A stretch of DNA of 37,386 nucleotides from Marivivens sp. (GCA_023254495.1 JALRLK010000080.1:1-37386); one strand, 5' to 3'. Positions 18,025 to 27,007 are shown, counted from the first letter of the stretch. A program made the numbers and translations. Notes: generated by a model from the sequence alone, not told the origin.

Positions 18025-18894
18025 TCATAACACCCGCCCCGCCACAGCCTCCAGCTTCTCCACCATCCCCGCATCCCGCTTCCCCGGCGCGGTCATGATG
18101 GCAAACTCGAGCGCCCGGTCGCAACCGCAGCGGCAAGGCTCACGCTCTCCGTTCAGGTAGTCCGGCAGGCGCCCCACAAGCCCCCTTGCGTGATCGGCAT
18201 TGCCGGTGAGGGTGGCGATGATGGTCGAGATATCGACGGCCCCGTGTTCGGGGTGCCAGCTGTCGTAATCGGTGATCATCGCGGCCGAGCAGTAGCAAAG
18301 CTCCGCCTCGCGGGCGAGCTTCACCTCGGGCATATTGGTCATGCCGATCACGTCGCAGCCCCAATTCTCGCGGTAGAGCTTGCTCTCGGCCACCGAGGAA
18401 AGCTGCGGCCCCTCCATCGCGAGATAGGTCCCCCCGCGATGGACGTTGATCCCCTGCGCCCGCGCCGCCTGTTCGGCCGCATCGCCAAGGCGGGCACAGA
18501 CCGGATGGGCAAGGCTCACATGGGCGACACAGCCTGTCCCGAAAAAGGTTTTCTCGCGGGCGAAGGTGCGGTCGATGAACTGATCCACGATCACGAAATC
18601 GCCCGGCGCCATCTCTTCGCGGAACGAGCCGCAGGCCGAGACCGAGATCAGATCCGTGACCCCCAGCCGCTTCAAAGCGTCGATATTGGCGCGATAGGGG
18701 ACGGTCGAGGGCGAATGCACATGCCCGCGCCCGTGGCGGGGCAGAAAGGCCATCGGTATGCCCCTAAGCGTGCCGGTCAGGATCTCGTCCGAAGGATCGC
18801 CCCAAGGCGTCTCGACCCGTTGCCAAGCCGCCCCTTCAAGCCCCGCGATCTCATAGACCCCCGACCCGCCGATCACTCCGATTTTCGTCTGCAC
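18025..18894 (-). CDS. mtnP: S-methyl-5'-thioadenosine phosphorylase
   Basis: A 289-residue phosphorylase splitting methylthioadenosine, a by-product of polyamine synthesis, into adenine and 5-methylthioribose-1-phosphate. Phosphate-binding GGSGVY (9-14), the segment [15 protein letters not shown], and the base-binding [12 protein letters not shown] are all family-typical. The start codon is GTG with a strong GGAGG 7 bases upstream, which settles the start. Apt follows on the same strand. Other genes of methionine salvage are not in the window. Confidence 0.96.
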   Translation of the reverse strand: MQTKIGVIGGSGVYEIAGLEGAAWQRVETPWGDPSDEILTGTLRGIPMAFLPRHGRGHVHSPSTVPYRANIDALKRLGVTDLISVSACGSFREEMAPGDFVIVDQFIDRTFAREKTFFGTGCVAHVSLAHPVCARLGDAAEQAARAQGINVHRGGTYLAMEGPQLSSVAESKLYRENWGCDVIGMTNMPEVKLAREAELCYCSAAMITDYDSWHPEHGAVDISTIIATLTGNADHARGLVGRLPDYLNGEREPCRCGCDRALEFAIMTAPGKRDAGMVEKLEAVAGRVL

Positions 18895-18935
18895 GTCTTG
18901 CCCTCCGCCTGTTTGCGAAGGGCAGTCTAGAAAGC

Positions 18936-19355
18936 CTACGCCGCGGTGTCGATGATCTCGAAATCGTGGGTCAGGGTCGCGGTTGCCGCCATCATCGCCG
19001 AGGCCGAGCAGTATTTGTCGATCGACAGTTGCACCGCACGTTCGACCTTGGCGGGGTTGAGCTTTTTGCCTTCAACGATGAAATGTATATGGATCTTGGT
19101 GAAAACCTTGGGCTCGGTCTCGGCCCGCTCGGCAGTCACCTCGACCCGGCAATCCACGATGGCCTCGCGTCCGCGCTCGAGGATCAGAACCACGTCAATC
19201 GCCGAACAGCCGCCGGTGCCGATCAGCAAAAGCTCCATCGGCGAGGGGCCGGGCTTGGGAACATCATTATGGGCGGTGCCAAATGCGATGGCGTGGCCGC
19301 TTTCGGTCTGGCCGACAAATGTGCGGTTTCCGGCCCAGGTGACGGTGGCTTTCAT
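18936..19355 (-). CDS. OsmC/Ohr family protein (YhfA-like)
   Basis: A 139-residue OsmC-like protein. Members reduce organic hydroperoxides using two cysteines; here they are Cys50 (GTGGCSAIDV) and Cys116 (KYCSASAM), with the conserved Glu41 next to the first. The sequence is closer to the YhfA/OsmC-like subgroup than to Ohr. I chose the ATG giving MKATVTWAGN as it matches the family start; the longer open frame adds 54 unlike residues. It lies 70 bases after the flavin reductase-like gene, on the same strand, suggesting shared transcription. Confidence 0.92.
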   Translation of the reverse strand: MKATVTWAGNRTFVGQTESGHAIAFGTAHNDVPKPGPSPMELLLIGTGGCSAIDVVLILERGREAIVDCRVEVTAERAETEPKVFTKIHIHFIVEGKKLNPAKVERAVQLSIDKYCSASAMMAATATLTHDFEIIDTAA

Positions 19356-19425
19356 GTCGATGTCCTTATGTTGTCGCGCAAGGCATACTGCGCCCGCAGG
19401 TGGCCCGCAATCGGCCAAATCAGCA

Positions 19426-20010
19426 CTATTTGTCGTCGGGGCGCCTGAGCTCGAAGGGTTCGCTGATCCGCGCGTAATCGCGATAGCCGAGACGAGCCAG
19501 AGGCTCGAAAAGGCCAAGCTCGAACCGCCCTTCTTGCAGGTAGTCGTCGCGCATATGCACGCCCGTCACCTCGCCAAAGACAACGTGGGATTTGCCGCCC
19601 TTGAGTGCGACGATCTCGGTCACCACGCATTCGAGCGTTGCCGGGCTCTCGACCACGCGCGGGCAATTGATCGTTTCGCATTCGGCCTTGGCGATGCCCG
19701 CATAGGCAAACTCATCCACCCCATGCGCAACCGAGGCCGAGGTGCGGTTCATCTCGTCGCGCTGGGCGTAGGCCACGATGTTGACCGCAAAGACCCCGCT
19801 CTCGCGGATATTGCGCAGCGAATCCTTGATGCCGGTGGAGGCAAACATCACCTGCGGCGGCTCATAGGCAACGGCGTTGAAGAAGGAATAGGGGGCAAGG
19901 TTATCGCCTTCGGGCCCGCGCGACGAGATCCAGCCGATCGGCCGCGGCGCGACAATGGCGCTAAAGGGATTGTGGGGAAGCCCATGACCCGCATCCGGCC
20001 GATAGAACAT
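19426..20010 (-). CDS. Flavin reductase family protein (FMN-binding split barrel)
   Basis: A 194-residue protein of the flavin reductase-like family. Visible landmarks are APRPIGWISSRG near residue 22, NLAPYSFFNAVAYEPP about residues 37-52, and KDSLRNIRESGVFAVNIV. These match members of the group with bound FMN whose substrates are mostly unknown; it is not a short-chain Fre-type enzyme. GGAAAGGG precedes the ATG. It is divergent from the GNAT gene with 83 bases between starts. The OsmC-like neighbour hints at redox or peroxide stress, but this is inference. Confidence 0.88.
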   Translation of the reverse strand: MFYRPDAGHGLPHNPFSAIVAPRPIGWISSRGPEGDNLAPYSFFNAVAYEPPQVMFASTGIKDSLRNIRESGVFAVNIVAYAQRDEMNRTSASVAHGVDEFAYAGIAKAECETINCPRVVESPATLECVVTEIVALKGGKSHVVFGEVTGVHMRDDYLQEGRFELGLFEPLARLGYRDYARISEPFELRRPDDK

Positions 20011-20093
20011 CTTTTGCCCTTTCCACTGTTTGCGGGACAGTTAATGTCTTGGCAGGCGCGCTTCCAGTCCTTAAAGGGGAAAAACCCGGATCA

Positions 20094-20579
20094 ATGATAG
20101 AGCTGACCGTCGAAAAACCCGAAGACTGGTGGGAAGTCGAGGCGCAATATGACCTGTGTTTTGCACCGGGACGGACAGCCCTTTCCTCCTATCGCCTTCG
20201 AAATGGCGTCGATCCGATCCGTGATCTGTGCATCCTTGCCCGCGACAGCGATGGCATCCTAGCAGGCGTGATCCGAAACTGGCCGGTGAAGGTCGGCGGC
20301 AAGCCCGCGATTCTGCTTGGCCCCGTGGCGGTTCACCCGACGCGGCAGGGCGAGGGGCTGGGGGCCACCCTGATGAACGAGGCTTTGACCCGGGCGATGG
20401 CGCTGGGCTGGGAGCGGGTGATGCTTGTGGGCGATCTGCCCTATTACAAGCGCTTCGGCTTTTCCAAGCTCGAGGGCGTGGTCATGCCGCCGCCGACCAA
20501 CCCCGAGCGGGTCTTGGGGATCGAGCTTGTCGAGGGGGCGTGGGAAGGCGTCACGGGCTGCGTGCGCCGGGCGCTCTGA
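20094..20579 (+). CDS. GNAT acetyltransferase (YhbS-like)
   Basis: A 161-residue GNAT protein. The acetyl-CoA loop is visible as VHPTRQGEGLGATLMNEAL, followed by LVGDLPYYKRFGF, where YKRFGF is the typical beta-bulge and helix near the C-terminus of the YhbS group. The start giving MIELTVEKPE was chosen over an upstream codon because it begins the conserved fold. Substrate unknown. It lies 66 bases before the EcsC-like gene on the same strand. Confidence 0.88.
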   Translation: MIELTVEKPEDWWEVEAQYDLCFAPGRTALSSYRLRNGVDPIRDLCILARDSDGILAGVIRNWPVKVGGKPAILLGPVAVHPTRQGEGLGATLMNEALTRAMALGWERVMLVGDLPYYKRFGFSKLEGVVMPPPTNPERVLGIELVEGAWEGVTGCVRRAL

Positions 20580-20645
20580 GCGCAGGCGATTGCATTGCCG
20601 CGCAAGGCCGCCCATCTATGAGCCATGACAGGTAAGGATCGCAGG

Positions 20646-21428
20646 ATGAAGCTGATCAATCCCGAGCGCCCGCTCGATGCGGCCGGACGCGCCGAGATCG
20701 TCGCACTGGTGGAGCGTCAGCGCGCCGCCTCGGGCCTGCTGATGACCGCCATCAACTATATGGGCGGACAGGTCGAGGATGCGCTCAAAGTGCTCCCCAA
20801 AGGCTTTCGCGACCAGATCGACGCCGCCGCTCGCGCCGCGCTGGCCCAAAGCTATGGCCTTGCCCAGAAGAGCCGGCAAGGCAGCCTCGGCCGTTCAACC
20901 GCCTCGGAGCGGATGAACCGCGTGTTGGGGACGATTTCGGGGGCGCTGGGCGGCCTCGGCGGCATCGGCACAGCGCTGGCCGAACTTCCCGTGGCCACAA
21001 CCCTGATCTTCCGCGCCGTGCAAGGTGTGGCAGAAGCCCATGGTGAGGATCTCTCAGATCCTGAAATCCGCACCCAATGCCTCATGGTCTTTGGCGCAGG
21101 CGAGCCGGGCAGCGGCGATGACGGCATCGACACGAGCTTTTTCGGCGCCCGCCTTGGCATCACCGGCCCCGCCCTCAACAGCCTCATCGCCCGCGTCGCC
21201 CCGCGCTTTGCCGCCGTCCTGAGCCAGAAACTCGCTGCCCAAGCTGTCCCCATCCTTGGTGCGGCAGCGGGAGCGGGTACGAATTATGCCTTCGTCGGCT
21301 ACTACACCGAAATGGCCCACGTCCACTTCGGCCTCCGCCGCCTGACCCAACGCTATGACGAGACCGAGGTGATCGAAGAGTTTCACCGGGTGCTTGGGCA
21401 GAAGAGGCTCGGGAAGAAGAGCGCCTAA
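20646..21428 (+). CDS. EcsC family protein
   Basis: A 260-residue protein related to the EcsC family, named after the third gene of the Bacillus ecs locus but of unknown biochemical role. Features include an N-terminal charged region, a glycine-rich hydrophobic stretch (GALGGLGGIGTALAELPVATT, split across about residues 100-120) and a second Ala/Gly-rich hydrophobic region near residue 205. The start giving MKLINPERPL has AAGGA 7 bases upstream. Its stop codon overlaps the stop of the convergent ptsP gene, leaving no room for a terminator. Confidence 0.85.
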   Translation: MKLINPERPLDAAGRAEIVALVERQRAASGLLMTAINYMGGQVEDALKVLPKGFRDQIDAAARAALAQSYGLAQKSRQGSLGRSTASERMNRVLGTISGALGGLGGIGTALAELPVATTLIFRAVQGVAEAHGEDLSDPEIRTQCLMVFGAGEPGSGDDGIDTSFFGARLGITGPALNSLIARVAPRFAAVLSQKLAAQAVPILGAAAGAGTNYAFVGYYTEMAHVHFGLRRLTQRYDETEVIEEFHRVLGQKRLGKKSA

Positions 21429-23668
21429 CCCTGCCCCGCCAGCCAGTCGGTCACCGCTTTCCGCACCGACTGGTCACCGCGGTTCCGTGCCTCGTCGATC
21501 ACCGCCTTGGCCTCGTCGAGGTTGACCCGCCGCAAGAGGTGTTTCACCGGCCCGACCGAGGGGGCCCGCATCGACAGGGCGCGGAAGCCGATGGCGGCAA
21601 AGCACATGGCCTCGATGGGCCGCCCCGCATCCTCGCCGCAGAACGACAGGGGCTTGCCCGCCGCCTCGCAGCGGCGGACGACCTGTTCGAGGAAATTCAG
21701 GAAGCTCGTGTTCAGCGTGTCATAGCGGCGGCGCACCATCTCGTTCTCGCGGTCGGCGGCGAAGAAGAACTGCTTGAGGTCGTTGCCGCCGACCGAGATG
21801 AAATCCACCTCGTTGAAGAAGGTATCCGGCGCAAAGGCCAGCCCCGGCGTTTCCAGCATCGCCCCGATCTCGAGCTTCGAGGGGAGGGAGTGCCCGAGGA
21901 TCTCTTCCCGCTCCAGCGTCTTGAGTACCTCGGCCCGCGCCGAGCGGAATTCCTCCATCTGGGCGATGAAGGGGAACATGATGGTCAGGGGCCGCCCGGC
22001 CGAGGCTCGCATCAAAGCCTGAACCTGCATCCGCAGGATCCCCGGCTTATCAAGGCCCACACGGATCGCCCGCCAGCCCATCGCCGGGTTCGGCTCGTTC
22101 AGGGCCTTCATATAGGGCAAGACCTTGTCCGAGCCGATGTCGAGCGTGCGGAACACCACCCGCTTGCCCTTGGCCGCATCCATGACGCGGGTATAGAGCG
22201 CCGAAAGCTCGGCCCGGCGCGGCATCTGGTTGCGGATCAGGAACTGAAGCTCGGTGCGGAAGAGGCCAACGCCGTTGGCGCCCGACCCCGAGAGCGACGG
22301 CAGATCGGCCATAAGCCCTGCGTTCATGTTAAGCTCGATCGTCCTGCCCGAAAGGTCGGTCGCCGGAAGATCGCGGATCGAGGCATAGCGTTCCTGCGCG
22401 CGGGCGGCCATGGCGACCTTGTCGCGGAAGGCGGTCTGCACCGTGTCGTCGGGGCGCAGGTGGACGAGCCCCTGATCGCCATCGACAAGGATTGTGTCGC
22501 CGTTGAGCGCCTCGGTGGTGATCCCTTCGGCATGGATCAGAAGCGGGATCGCCCAAGCGCGGGCGACAATGGCGGCGTGGCTGCCGACCGAACCCTCTTC
22601 GAGCACGATGCCCTTGAGCTTTTTGCCGTATTCCAAAAGCTCGCCGGGTCCGATGTTGCGGGCGACAAGGATCGGGTTTTCTGGCATCTCGGCGCCGGTG
22701 TCGTTGCCTTGGCCCGTGAGAATCCGCAAAAGCCGGTTCGACAGATCGTCGAGATCGTGCATCCGGTCGCGTAGATAGGCGTCGGTCGCCTGGCTCATGC
22801 GGGTGCGGGCGAACGATTGCTCTTTCTCGACCGCGGCTTCGGCCGAAAGGCCAAGCTCCACATCCTCTTCCATCCGCCGGATCCAGCTGCGGGAATTGGC
22901 AAACATCCGGTAGGTTTCCATCACCTGCACCTGCTCGGCGCTGACGGTGGTGGTTTGGGTGAGCATATCGTCGACCGAAGCCCGCAGGGTCTCGATCGCG
23001 GCGCGCAGGCGCTCAAGCTCGGCGGTCGGATCGTCGGCCACCGGATTGGTGACGACGACGCGCGGCTCGTGCAGATAGACACGGCCCTCGACCGCCCCTT
23101 CCTGCGCGATGCCGGCGCGGAACGTGACCGGCTGCTGGTGCCGCGCCGACAGCGCCGCGCCCTCGCCGACAAAGGCGCCAAGCTCGGTCATCTCGGCCAG
23201 CACCATGGCAACCACCTCGAGCGCATAGACCTCGTCGGCGGTAAATTCCCGCGCTGCCTTGGACTGGATCACGAGAACGCCTAGCGCGTTGCCGACTCGC
23301 TGGATCGGCACGCCGCAAAAGCTCGAATACCGTTCTTCACCGGTCTCGGGCATATAGCGAAAGCCCTTCTCGGCGGGGGCGTTGGCGGTGTTGATCACCT
23401 CGCGCGATTTCGCCGCGCGGCCCACGAGGCCCTCGCCCAGCCGCAGGCGCGTCTGGTGGACGGACTCGGGCTGCAAACCTTCGGTCGCGCAAAGCTCGAG
23501 CGTCTCGGCATCGCGGAAAAGATAGATCGAGCAGACCTCGGCCAGCATCGACGAGGCGATGAGCTTGACGATCCGGTCAAGCCTGTCTTGCCCCGCACTG
23601 CTTTCCGCCAGCGCATCGCGCAGACGCCCCAAAAGCTTGCGGCTCTCGCTTTCCAACCTGTCGGGCAT
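21425..23668 (-). CDS. ptsP: PTS-Ntr enzyme I (phosphoenolpyruvate-protein phosphotransferase PtsP)
   Basis: A 747-residue Enzyme I of the nitrogen-related phosphotransferase chain, which takes phosphate from PEP and passes it to NPr and then EIIA-Ntr, a regulatory rather than sugar-transport path. A GAF domain (about residues 15-165) senses small molecules such as glutamine in characterised members. The EI N-terminal domain carries the phospho-accepting His364 in VGSHAAIVAR. The C-terminal PEP-binding barrel includes GVGLFRTELQFL and FCGEDAGRPI. I prefer the ATG giving MPDRLESESR; a GTG three codons earlier is possible. The stop codon overlaps that of the EcsC-like gene on the other strand. 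Confidence 0.96.
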   Translation of the reverse strand: MPDRLESESRKLLGRLRDALAESSAGQDRLDRIVKLIASSMLAEVCSIYLFRDAETLELCATEGLQPESVHQTRLRLGEGLVGRAAKSREVINTANAPAEKGFRYMPETGEERYSSFCGVPIQRVGNALGVLVIQSKAAREFTADEVYALEVVAMVLAEMTELGAFVGEGAALSARHQQPVTFRAGIAQEGAVEGRVYLHEPRVVVTNPVADDPTAELERLRAAIETLRASVDDMLTQTTTVSAEQVQVMETYRMFANSRSWIRRMEEDVELGLSAEAAVEKEQSFARTRMSQATDAYLRDRMHDLDDLSNRLLRILTGQGNDTGAEMPENPILVARNIGPGELLEYGKKLKGIVLEEGSVGSHAAIVARAWAIPLLIHAEGITTEALNGDTILVDGDQGLVHLRPDDTVQTAFRDKVAMAARAQERYASIRDLPATDLSGRTIELNMNAGLMADLPSLSGSGANGVGLFRTELQFLIRNQMPRRAELSALYTRVMDAAKGKRVVFRTLDIGSDKVLPYMKALNEPNPAMGWRAIRVGLDKPGILRMQVQALMRASAGRPLTIMFPFIAQMEEFRSARAEVLKTLEREEILGHSLPSKLEIGAMLETPGLAFAPDTFFNEVDFISVGGNDLKQFFFAADRENEMVRRRYDTLNTSFLNFLEQVVRRCEAAGKPLSFCGEDAGRPIEAMCFAAIGFRALSMRAPSVGPVKHLLRRVNLDEAKAVIDEARNRGDQSVRKAVTDWLAGQG

Positions 23669-23796
23669 AAGCCTCACCTTGCCGTTCAGGCAGAGCTATA
23701 GGCGATTGGGGGCGAAAAGGGGAGGGGGAATGAGGGGGGAGGCGGCATCTCTCGCCTTGTGTAGCTTTGTGCAATTTCTGCTAGCGGGGCGGGTCG

Positions 23797-23825
23797 TTGA
23801 CACATCGGAAATTACCGATCACAAA
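23797..23825 (+). promoter_or_regulatory. Putative promoter with spacer dyad, upstream of the GNAT gene
   Basis: A consensus -35 box TTGACA (23797-23802) is followed by a 17-base spacer containing the perfect dyad ATCGG-N6-CCGAT (23804-23819). The -10 position reads CACAAA, a poor match. The layout suggests a regulated promoter where a dimeric factor would bind between the boxes. Confidence 0.35.
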
Positions 23826-23831
23826 CTCTGT

Positions 23832-23882
23832 ATGGGAACGAAAGCACTGAACTTTGTGAAGTATTACCGCCGCCTCATCTGA
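23832..23882 (+). other. Sixteen-codon leader-like ORF before the GNAT gene
   Basis: An ATG-started frame encodes MGTKALNFVKYYRRLI and then stops. It lies directly after the putative promoter and before the GNAT start. No good ribosome-binding site precedes it. It could be a regulatory upstream ORF or chance. Confidence 0.2.
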
Positions 23883-23955
23883 GTGCGGTGCTAAATTATT
23901 TGCTGCCGCCGTATGGTGGCAGGTGATTGGCTCCTACGGCGCAATTGAGCCAGAA

Positions 23956-24435
23956 ATGCAAAATAAAACCCTTCCTCTTGAAACCCAAACCGGAGTGTTC
24001 CGTTGTGCGTGCCTTTCAGATGTTCGACCGATTGTTGAGATGGTCGGCGAACTCGCCGCACACCATGGGGACGAAGCAACGCTGACCTCGGAAGGCCTGA
24101 TCAGGGATGCGTTCGGACCGGCGCCGTGGCTCCATGTTCTCGTTGCCGAAGTTGGCGGCGAGTTGGTGGGCTACGCGGTCCTTTGTGGACTGACCCAGCT
24201 TCATTTCGGACGGCGGGGTTTGGACATGCATCATTTGTTCACAAAGGCCCCGTCGCGTGGCCGAGGGATTGGGCAGAGCCTCGTCGAAGCCTGCAAGATT
24301 CGGGCAAAGGAACTGTCTTGCGACTACATGACCGTGAGCACCCATCCCGACAACACCAAGGCCCAGGACTTCTACCTGTCAGCAGGTTTCGAACGCCGTA
24401 CCTCTGGGGCACCACGTTTCGCGATCAGGCTTTGA
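23956..24435 (+). CDS. GNAT acetyltransferase of atypical composition (SSAT-like)
   Basis: A 159-residue GNAT protein. Fold landmarks are CLSDVRPIVEMV at the N-terminus, a central HHLFTKAPSRGRGIGQSLVEA acetyl-CoA loop (in two halves around residue 105), and DNTKAQDFYLSAGF at the end, an arrangement seen in diamine/amino-acid acetyltransferases. The start is uncertain: a GTG 33 bases upstream (23923) would add 11 residues, and neither has a strong ribosome-binding site. GC content and codon use are lower than in flanking ptsP and lysC, and the gene runs against both. It looks like an insertion into a normally close ptsP/lysC pair. Substrate unknown. Confidence 0.82.
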   Translation: MQNKTLPLETQTGVFRCACLSDVRPIVEMVGELAAHHGDEATLTSEGLIRDAFGPAPWLHVLVAEVGGELVGYAVLCGLTQLHFGRRGLDMHHLFTKAPSRGRGIGQSLVEACKIRAKELSCDYMTVSTHPDNTKAQDFYLSAGFERRTSGAPRFAIRL

Positions 24436-24472
24436 TATTGAACAGCTTTCAAACGCGGGGCGCGGCTCAGAC

Positions 24473-24491
24473 GAGCGCTAGCGTCGCGCTC
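24473..24491. terminator. Hairpin between convergent GNAT and lysC
   Basis: Arms GAGCGC and GCGCTC pair perfectly across a 7-base loop midway between the two gene ends. There is no T-tract on either side, so termination efficiency is doubtful. Confidence 0.3.
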
Positions 24492-24510
24492 CGATGGCCC
24501 CGGACCGGTC

Positions 24511-25752
24511 TCAGCTTGCCGCCTTGTCCAGCCCGAACGCATCATGGAGCGTCTGCACGGCGAGCTCCATGTATTTGCGGTCGATCAGGACCGAGATCTT
24601 AATCTCGGAAGTGGTGATGACCTTGATGTTGATCCCTTCTCCGGCCAGCGCCTTGAACATATCGGCGGCGACGCCCGCGTGGCTGCGCATACCAATGCCC
24701 ACGACCGAGACCTTGGCAACGCCCGCATCCACATCGAGATCGGCATAGCGGATATCGCCTCGTTCCTGCGCGGCCTTGATGGCCTTTTCGGCGCGCAAGA
24801 CCTGATCGGTCGGGCAAGAGAAGGTCATGTCAGTGCGGCCGTCTTCCGAGATGTTCTGAACGATCATGTCGACGTTCACGCCCGCCTCGGAGAGGGGCCC
24901 AAAGATCGCGGCGGCGATGCCGGGGCGGTCGGCGACCGAGATGAGGGTCATCTTCGCTTCATCGCGGCTATAGGCGACACCGGCGACAACATTGCTTTCC
25001 ATGATTTCCTCCTCGTCGCAGACAAGCGTGCCCGCGGTATCAGACTGTTCTTCAAAGCTGCTGAGAACCCGCAGCCGGACCTTATAGCGCATCGCCAGCT
25101 CGACCGAGCGGGTCTGCAAGACCTTGGCGCCCAGCGAGGCAAGCTCGAGCATTTCCTCGAAAGCGATCTTGTCGAGCTTGCGCGCCTTCGAGCAGATGCG
25201 CGGGTCGGTGGTATAGACGCCGTCCACATCCGTGTAGATATCGCAGCGCTCGGCGCCGAAGGCGGCGGCAAAGGCCACGGCGGTTGTATCCGAGCCGCCA
25301 CGGCCGAGCGTGGTGATCCGGCCCTCGGCGCTCAGGCCCTGAAAGCCCGCAACCACGGCGACCTTCATACCCTCGGCAAACTTGCGGTCGATATTCTCGC
25401 GCGGGATCGAGACGAAACGGGCCGAGCCATGCGCCGAGGTGGTGTTGATCGGCACCTGCCAGCCCTGCCAGCTGCGCGCCATTACACCCATTTCCTGAAG
25501 CCGCAGAGCCATGAGGCCGGCGGTCACGTTCTCGCCCGAGGCCACAACGGCATCGTATTCCCGCGCGTCGTAAAGCGGCGAGGTTTCGTTGACAAAGCCC
25601 ACGAGCTTGTTGGTCTCACCCGACATGGCCGAGACGATGACGATCACGTCATAGCCTTTGGCAACCTCGACGGCGACGCGCTTGGCGGCGCGGTGGATGC
25701 GGTCCACGTTGGCGACCGATGTGCCGCCGAACTTCATCACGAGAATGGGCAT
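24511..25752 (-). CDS. lysC: Aspartate kinase
   Basis: A 413-residue aspartokinase that phosphorylates aspartate, the first step to lysine, threonine and methionine. The N-terminal VMKFGGTSVAN is the signature, with the catalytic-domain segment ITTLGRGGSDTTAVA in the middle. Two ACT domains (about 265-410) provide feedback control, normally by lysine plus threonine in this class. Two adjacent ATGs follow AAGGGA; the second gives better spacing and is used here. It sits upstream of ptsP on the same strand, with a GNAT gene between them in the opposite direction. Confidence 0.97.
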   Translation of the reverse strand: MPILVMKFGGTSVANVDRIHRAAKRVAVEVAKGYDVIVIVSAMSGETNKLVGFVNETSPLYDAREYDAVVASGENVTAGLMALRLQEMGVMARSWQGWQVPINTTSAHGSARFVSIPRENIDRKFAEGMKVAVVAGFQGLSAEGRITTLGRGGSDTTAVAFAAAFGAERCDIYTDVDGVYTTDPRICSKARKLDKIAFEEMLELASLGAKVLQTRSVELAMRYKVRLRVLSSFEEQSDTAGTLVCDEEEIMESNVVAGVAYSRDEAKMTLISVADRPGIAAAIFGPLSEAGVNVDMIVQNISEDGRTDMTFSCPTDQVLRAEKAIKAAQERGDIRYADLDVDAGVAKVSVVGIGMRSHAGVAADMFKALAGEGINIKVITTSEIKISVLIDRKYMELAVQTLHDAFGLDKAAS

Positions 25753-25870
25753 CATCGTCCCTTGCTTAAAGTCGCCGCTTCATACGGTTCCTTGAAGGGT
25801 CGCGCAATGCGACAATCGCTGCGGGCTCTGCTCCTGCAGCATTTTGGCGCGCTCGCGTGGCTTTTCGGGC

Positions 25871-26518
25871 CTAGAAGGGGTGGGCGCGGCCATCCCATGT
25901 CTCGAAACAGCCCGTCGTTTCCAGGGAAAGCGCGTCGAATCGGGCAATAAGGCCCGAGGCGGCTTCCGTGGTTCCGATATCGGCCCCCGCGCCGCCCATA
26001 TCCGTCTTGACCCAGCCGGGGTGATAGATGCCGACCGCGATCCCGTCTTTCCTCAGATCGGTCGCCAGATTGCGCCCGAGGTTCAGCGCCGCCGCCTTCG
26101 AGGCGCGGTAGATATAGCTACCGCCCGAGGCCTTGGTGTCCGAAGCCATCTGGCTCGAGATGATGGCGATCTTGGCGCCTTCGGCCAGTTTGAGGTTCGG
26201 CATCAGCGCCTGAATCGTCAGGAACACGCCGGTCACATTGGTGGCGAATGTCTGCGCCCACAACTCCGGCGCATAGCCGGTGACAAAGCGCTGACCCTTC
26301 TCGAGATAAAGGCCCGCGTTGCAGATCAAAAGCTCGACCGGCTGGCCGTCCAGCGATTTCGCCAGCGCCTTCTGCGCGGCGGGGTCGGTCACGTCGAGCG
26401 GCGCAAGCCCGCCCTTGGGGCTGCGGGCCGTGCCGATGGCCTCGCGGCTCGCCTTGGCATAGCCCTCGAGCAAGGCCGCGCCGATCCCGCGGTTGGCGCC
26501 GGTGATAACAATGGTCAT
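25871..26518 (-). CDS. Short-chain dehydrogenase/reductase
   Basis: A 215-residue SDR with a short N-terminus. The cofactor motif is TGANRGIG (residues 6-13), the NAG motif appears in LLICNAGLY, and the catalytic residues are Ser (about 122, IISSQMAS) and YRASKAA, where the Tyr-x3-Lys is reduced to YxxxK in YRASK as the family requires. The C-terminal HPGWVKTDMGG is common in the carbonyl reductase or C-factor-like group. The start has GGAAG 5 bases upstream. Substrate unknown. It is 12 bases after the DUF1178 gene on the same strand. Confidence 0.9.
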   Translation of the reverse strand: MTIVITGANRGIGAALLEGYAKASREAIGTARSPKGGLAPLDVTDPAAQKALAKSLDGQPVELLICNAGLYLEKGQRFVTGYAPELWAQTFATNVTGVFLTIQALMPNLKLAEGAKIAIISSQMASDTKASGGSYIYRASKAAALNLGRNLATDLRKDGIAVGIYHPGWVKTDMGGAGADIGTTEAASGLIARFDALSLETTGCFETWDGRAHPF

Positions 26519-26530
26519 GGGGTCTTCCGA

Positions 26531-26947
26531 TCAGTTGGTGCGCTTGCGCGGGGTAAAGGGCAGGGGGGCCACGGGCACGCCGTCCTCCAGTAGTTTCTTG
26601 GCCTCCTCGATCTTGGCCTCGCCATAGATCGCCCGCGTCGGCACCTCGCCCTCGTGCATGGCCCGCGCCTCGGAGGCGAAGCTCATGCCGACATATTCGG
26701 AGTTCTTCTCGACCTCCTGCCGCAGGTTGGCCATCGCCTCTTCGAGCGGGGTCTTCTCATCTGCCAAGGGGCGCTGGCCCGGCTCGGTCCGCACCGAAGG
26801 CGCCATCAGGGTTTTTTCAACCGCCGTCGAGCCGCAGATCGCGCAGGACAGCATGCCAGAGGCCTTGAGCGTGTCAAAGGCATCGGCCGACTTGAACCAG
26901 CTGTCAAAGCCGTGGCCCTTGTCGCATTTGAGGCTGTAGCGGATCAT
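26531..26947 (-). CDS. DUF1178 family protein
   Basis: A 138-residue protein beginning MIRYSLKCDKGHGF, the start of the DUF1178 family; an upstream in-frame codon adds ten unlike residues. Cys8 with CDKGH and a later CAICGS form a zinc-ribbon-like four-site arrangement near the N-terminus. The rest is mostly helical and charged. Function unknown; the family is widespread in alpha- and betaproteobacteria and often lies beside nitrilase-type or NUDIX genes. Here the NUDIX gene is 60 bases upstream on the same strand. Confidence 0.9.
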   Translation of the reverse strand: MIRYSLKCDKGHGFDSWFKSADAFDTLKASGMLSCAICGSTAVEKTLMAPSVRTEPGQRPLADEKTPLEEAMANLRQEVEKNSEYVGMSFASEARAMHEGEVPTRAIYGEAKIEEAKKLLEDGVPVAPLPFTPRKRTN

Positions 26948-27007
26948 GTCCCGTTCCTGAGAGGCAACCCTTGCCAATCTAATGACAAACGCGGCCCGCG
27001 CAAAGGG

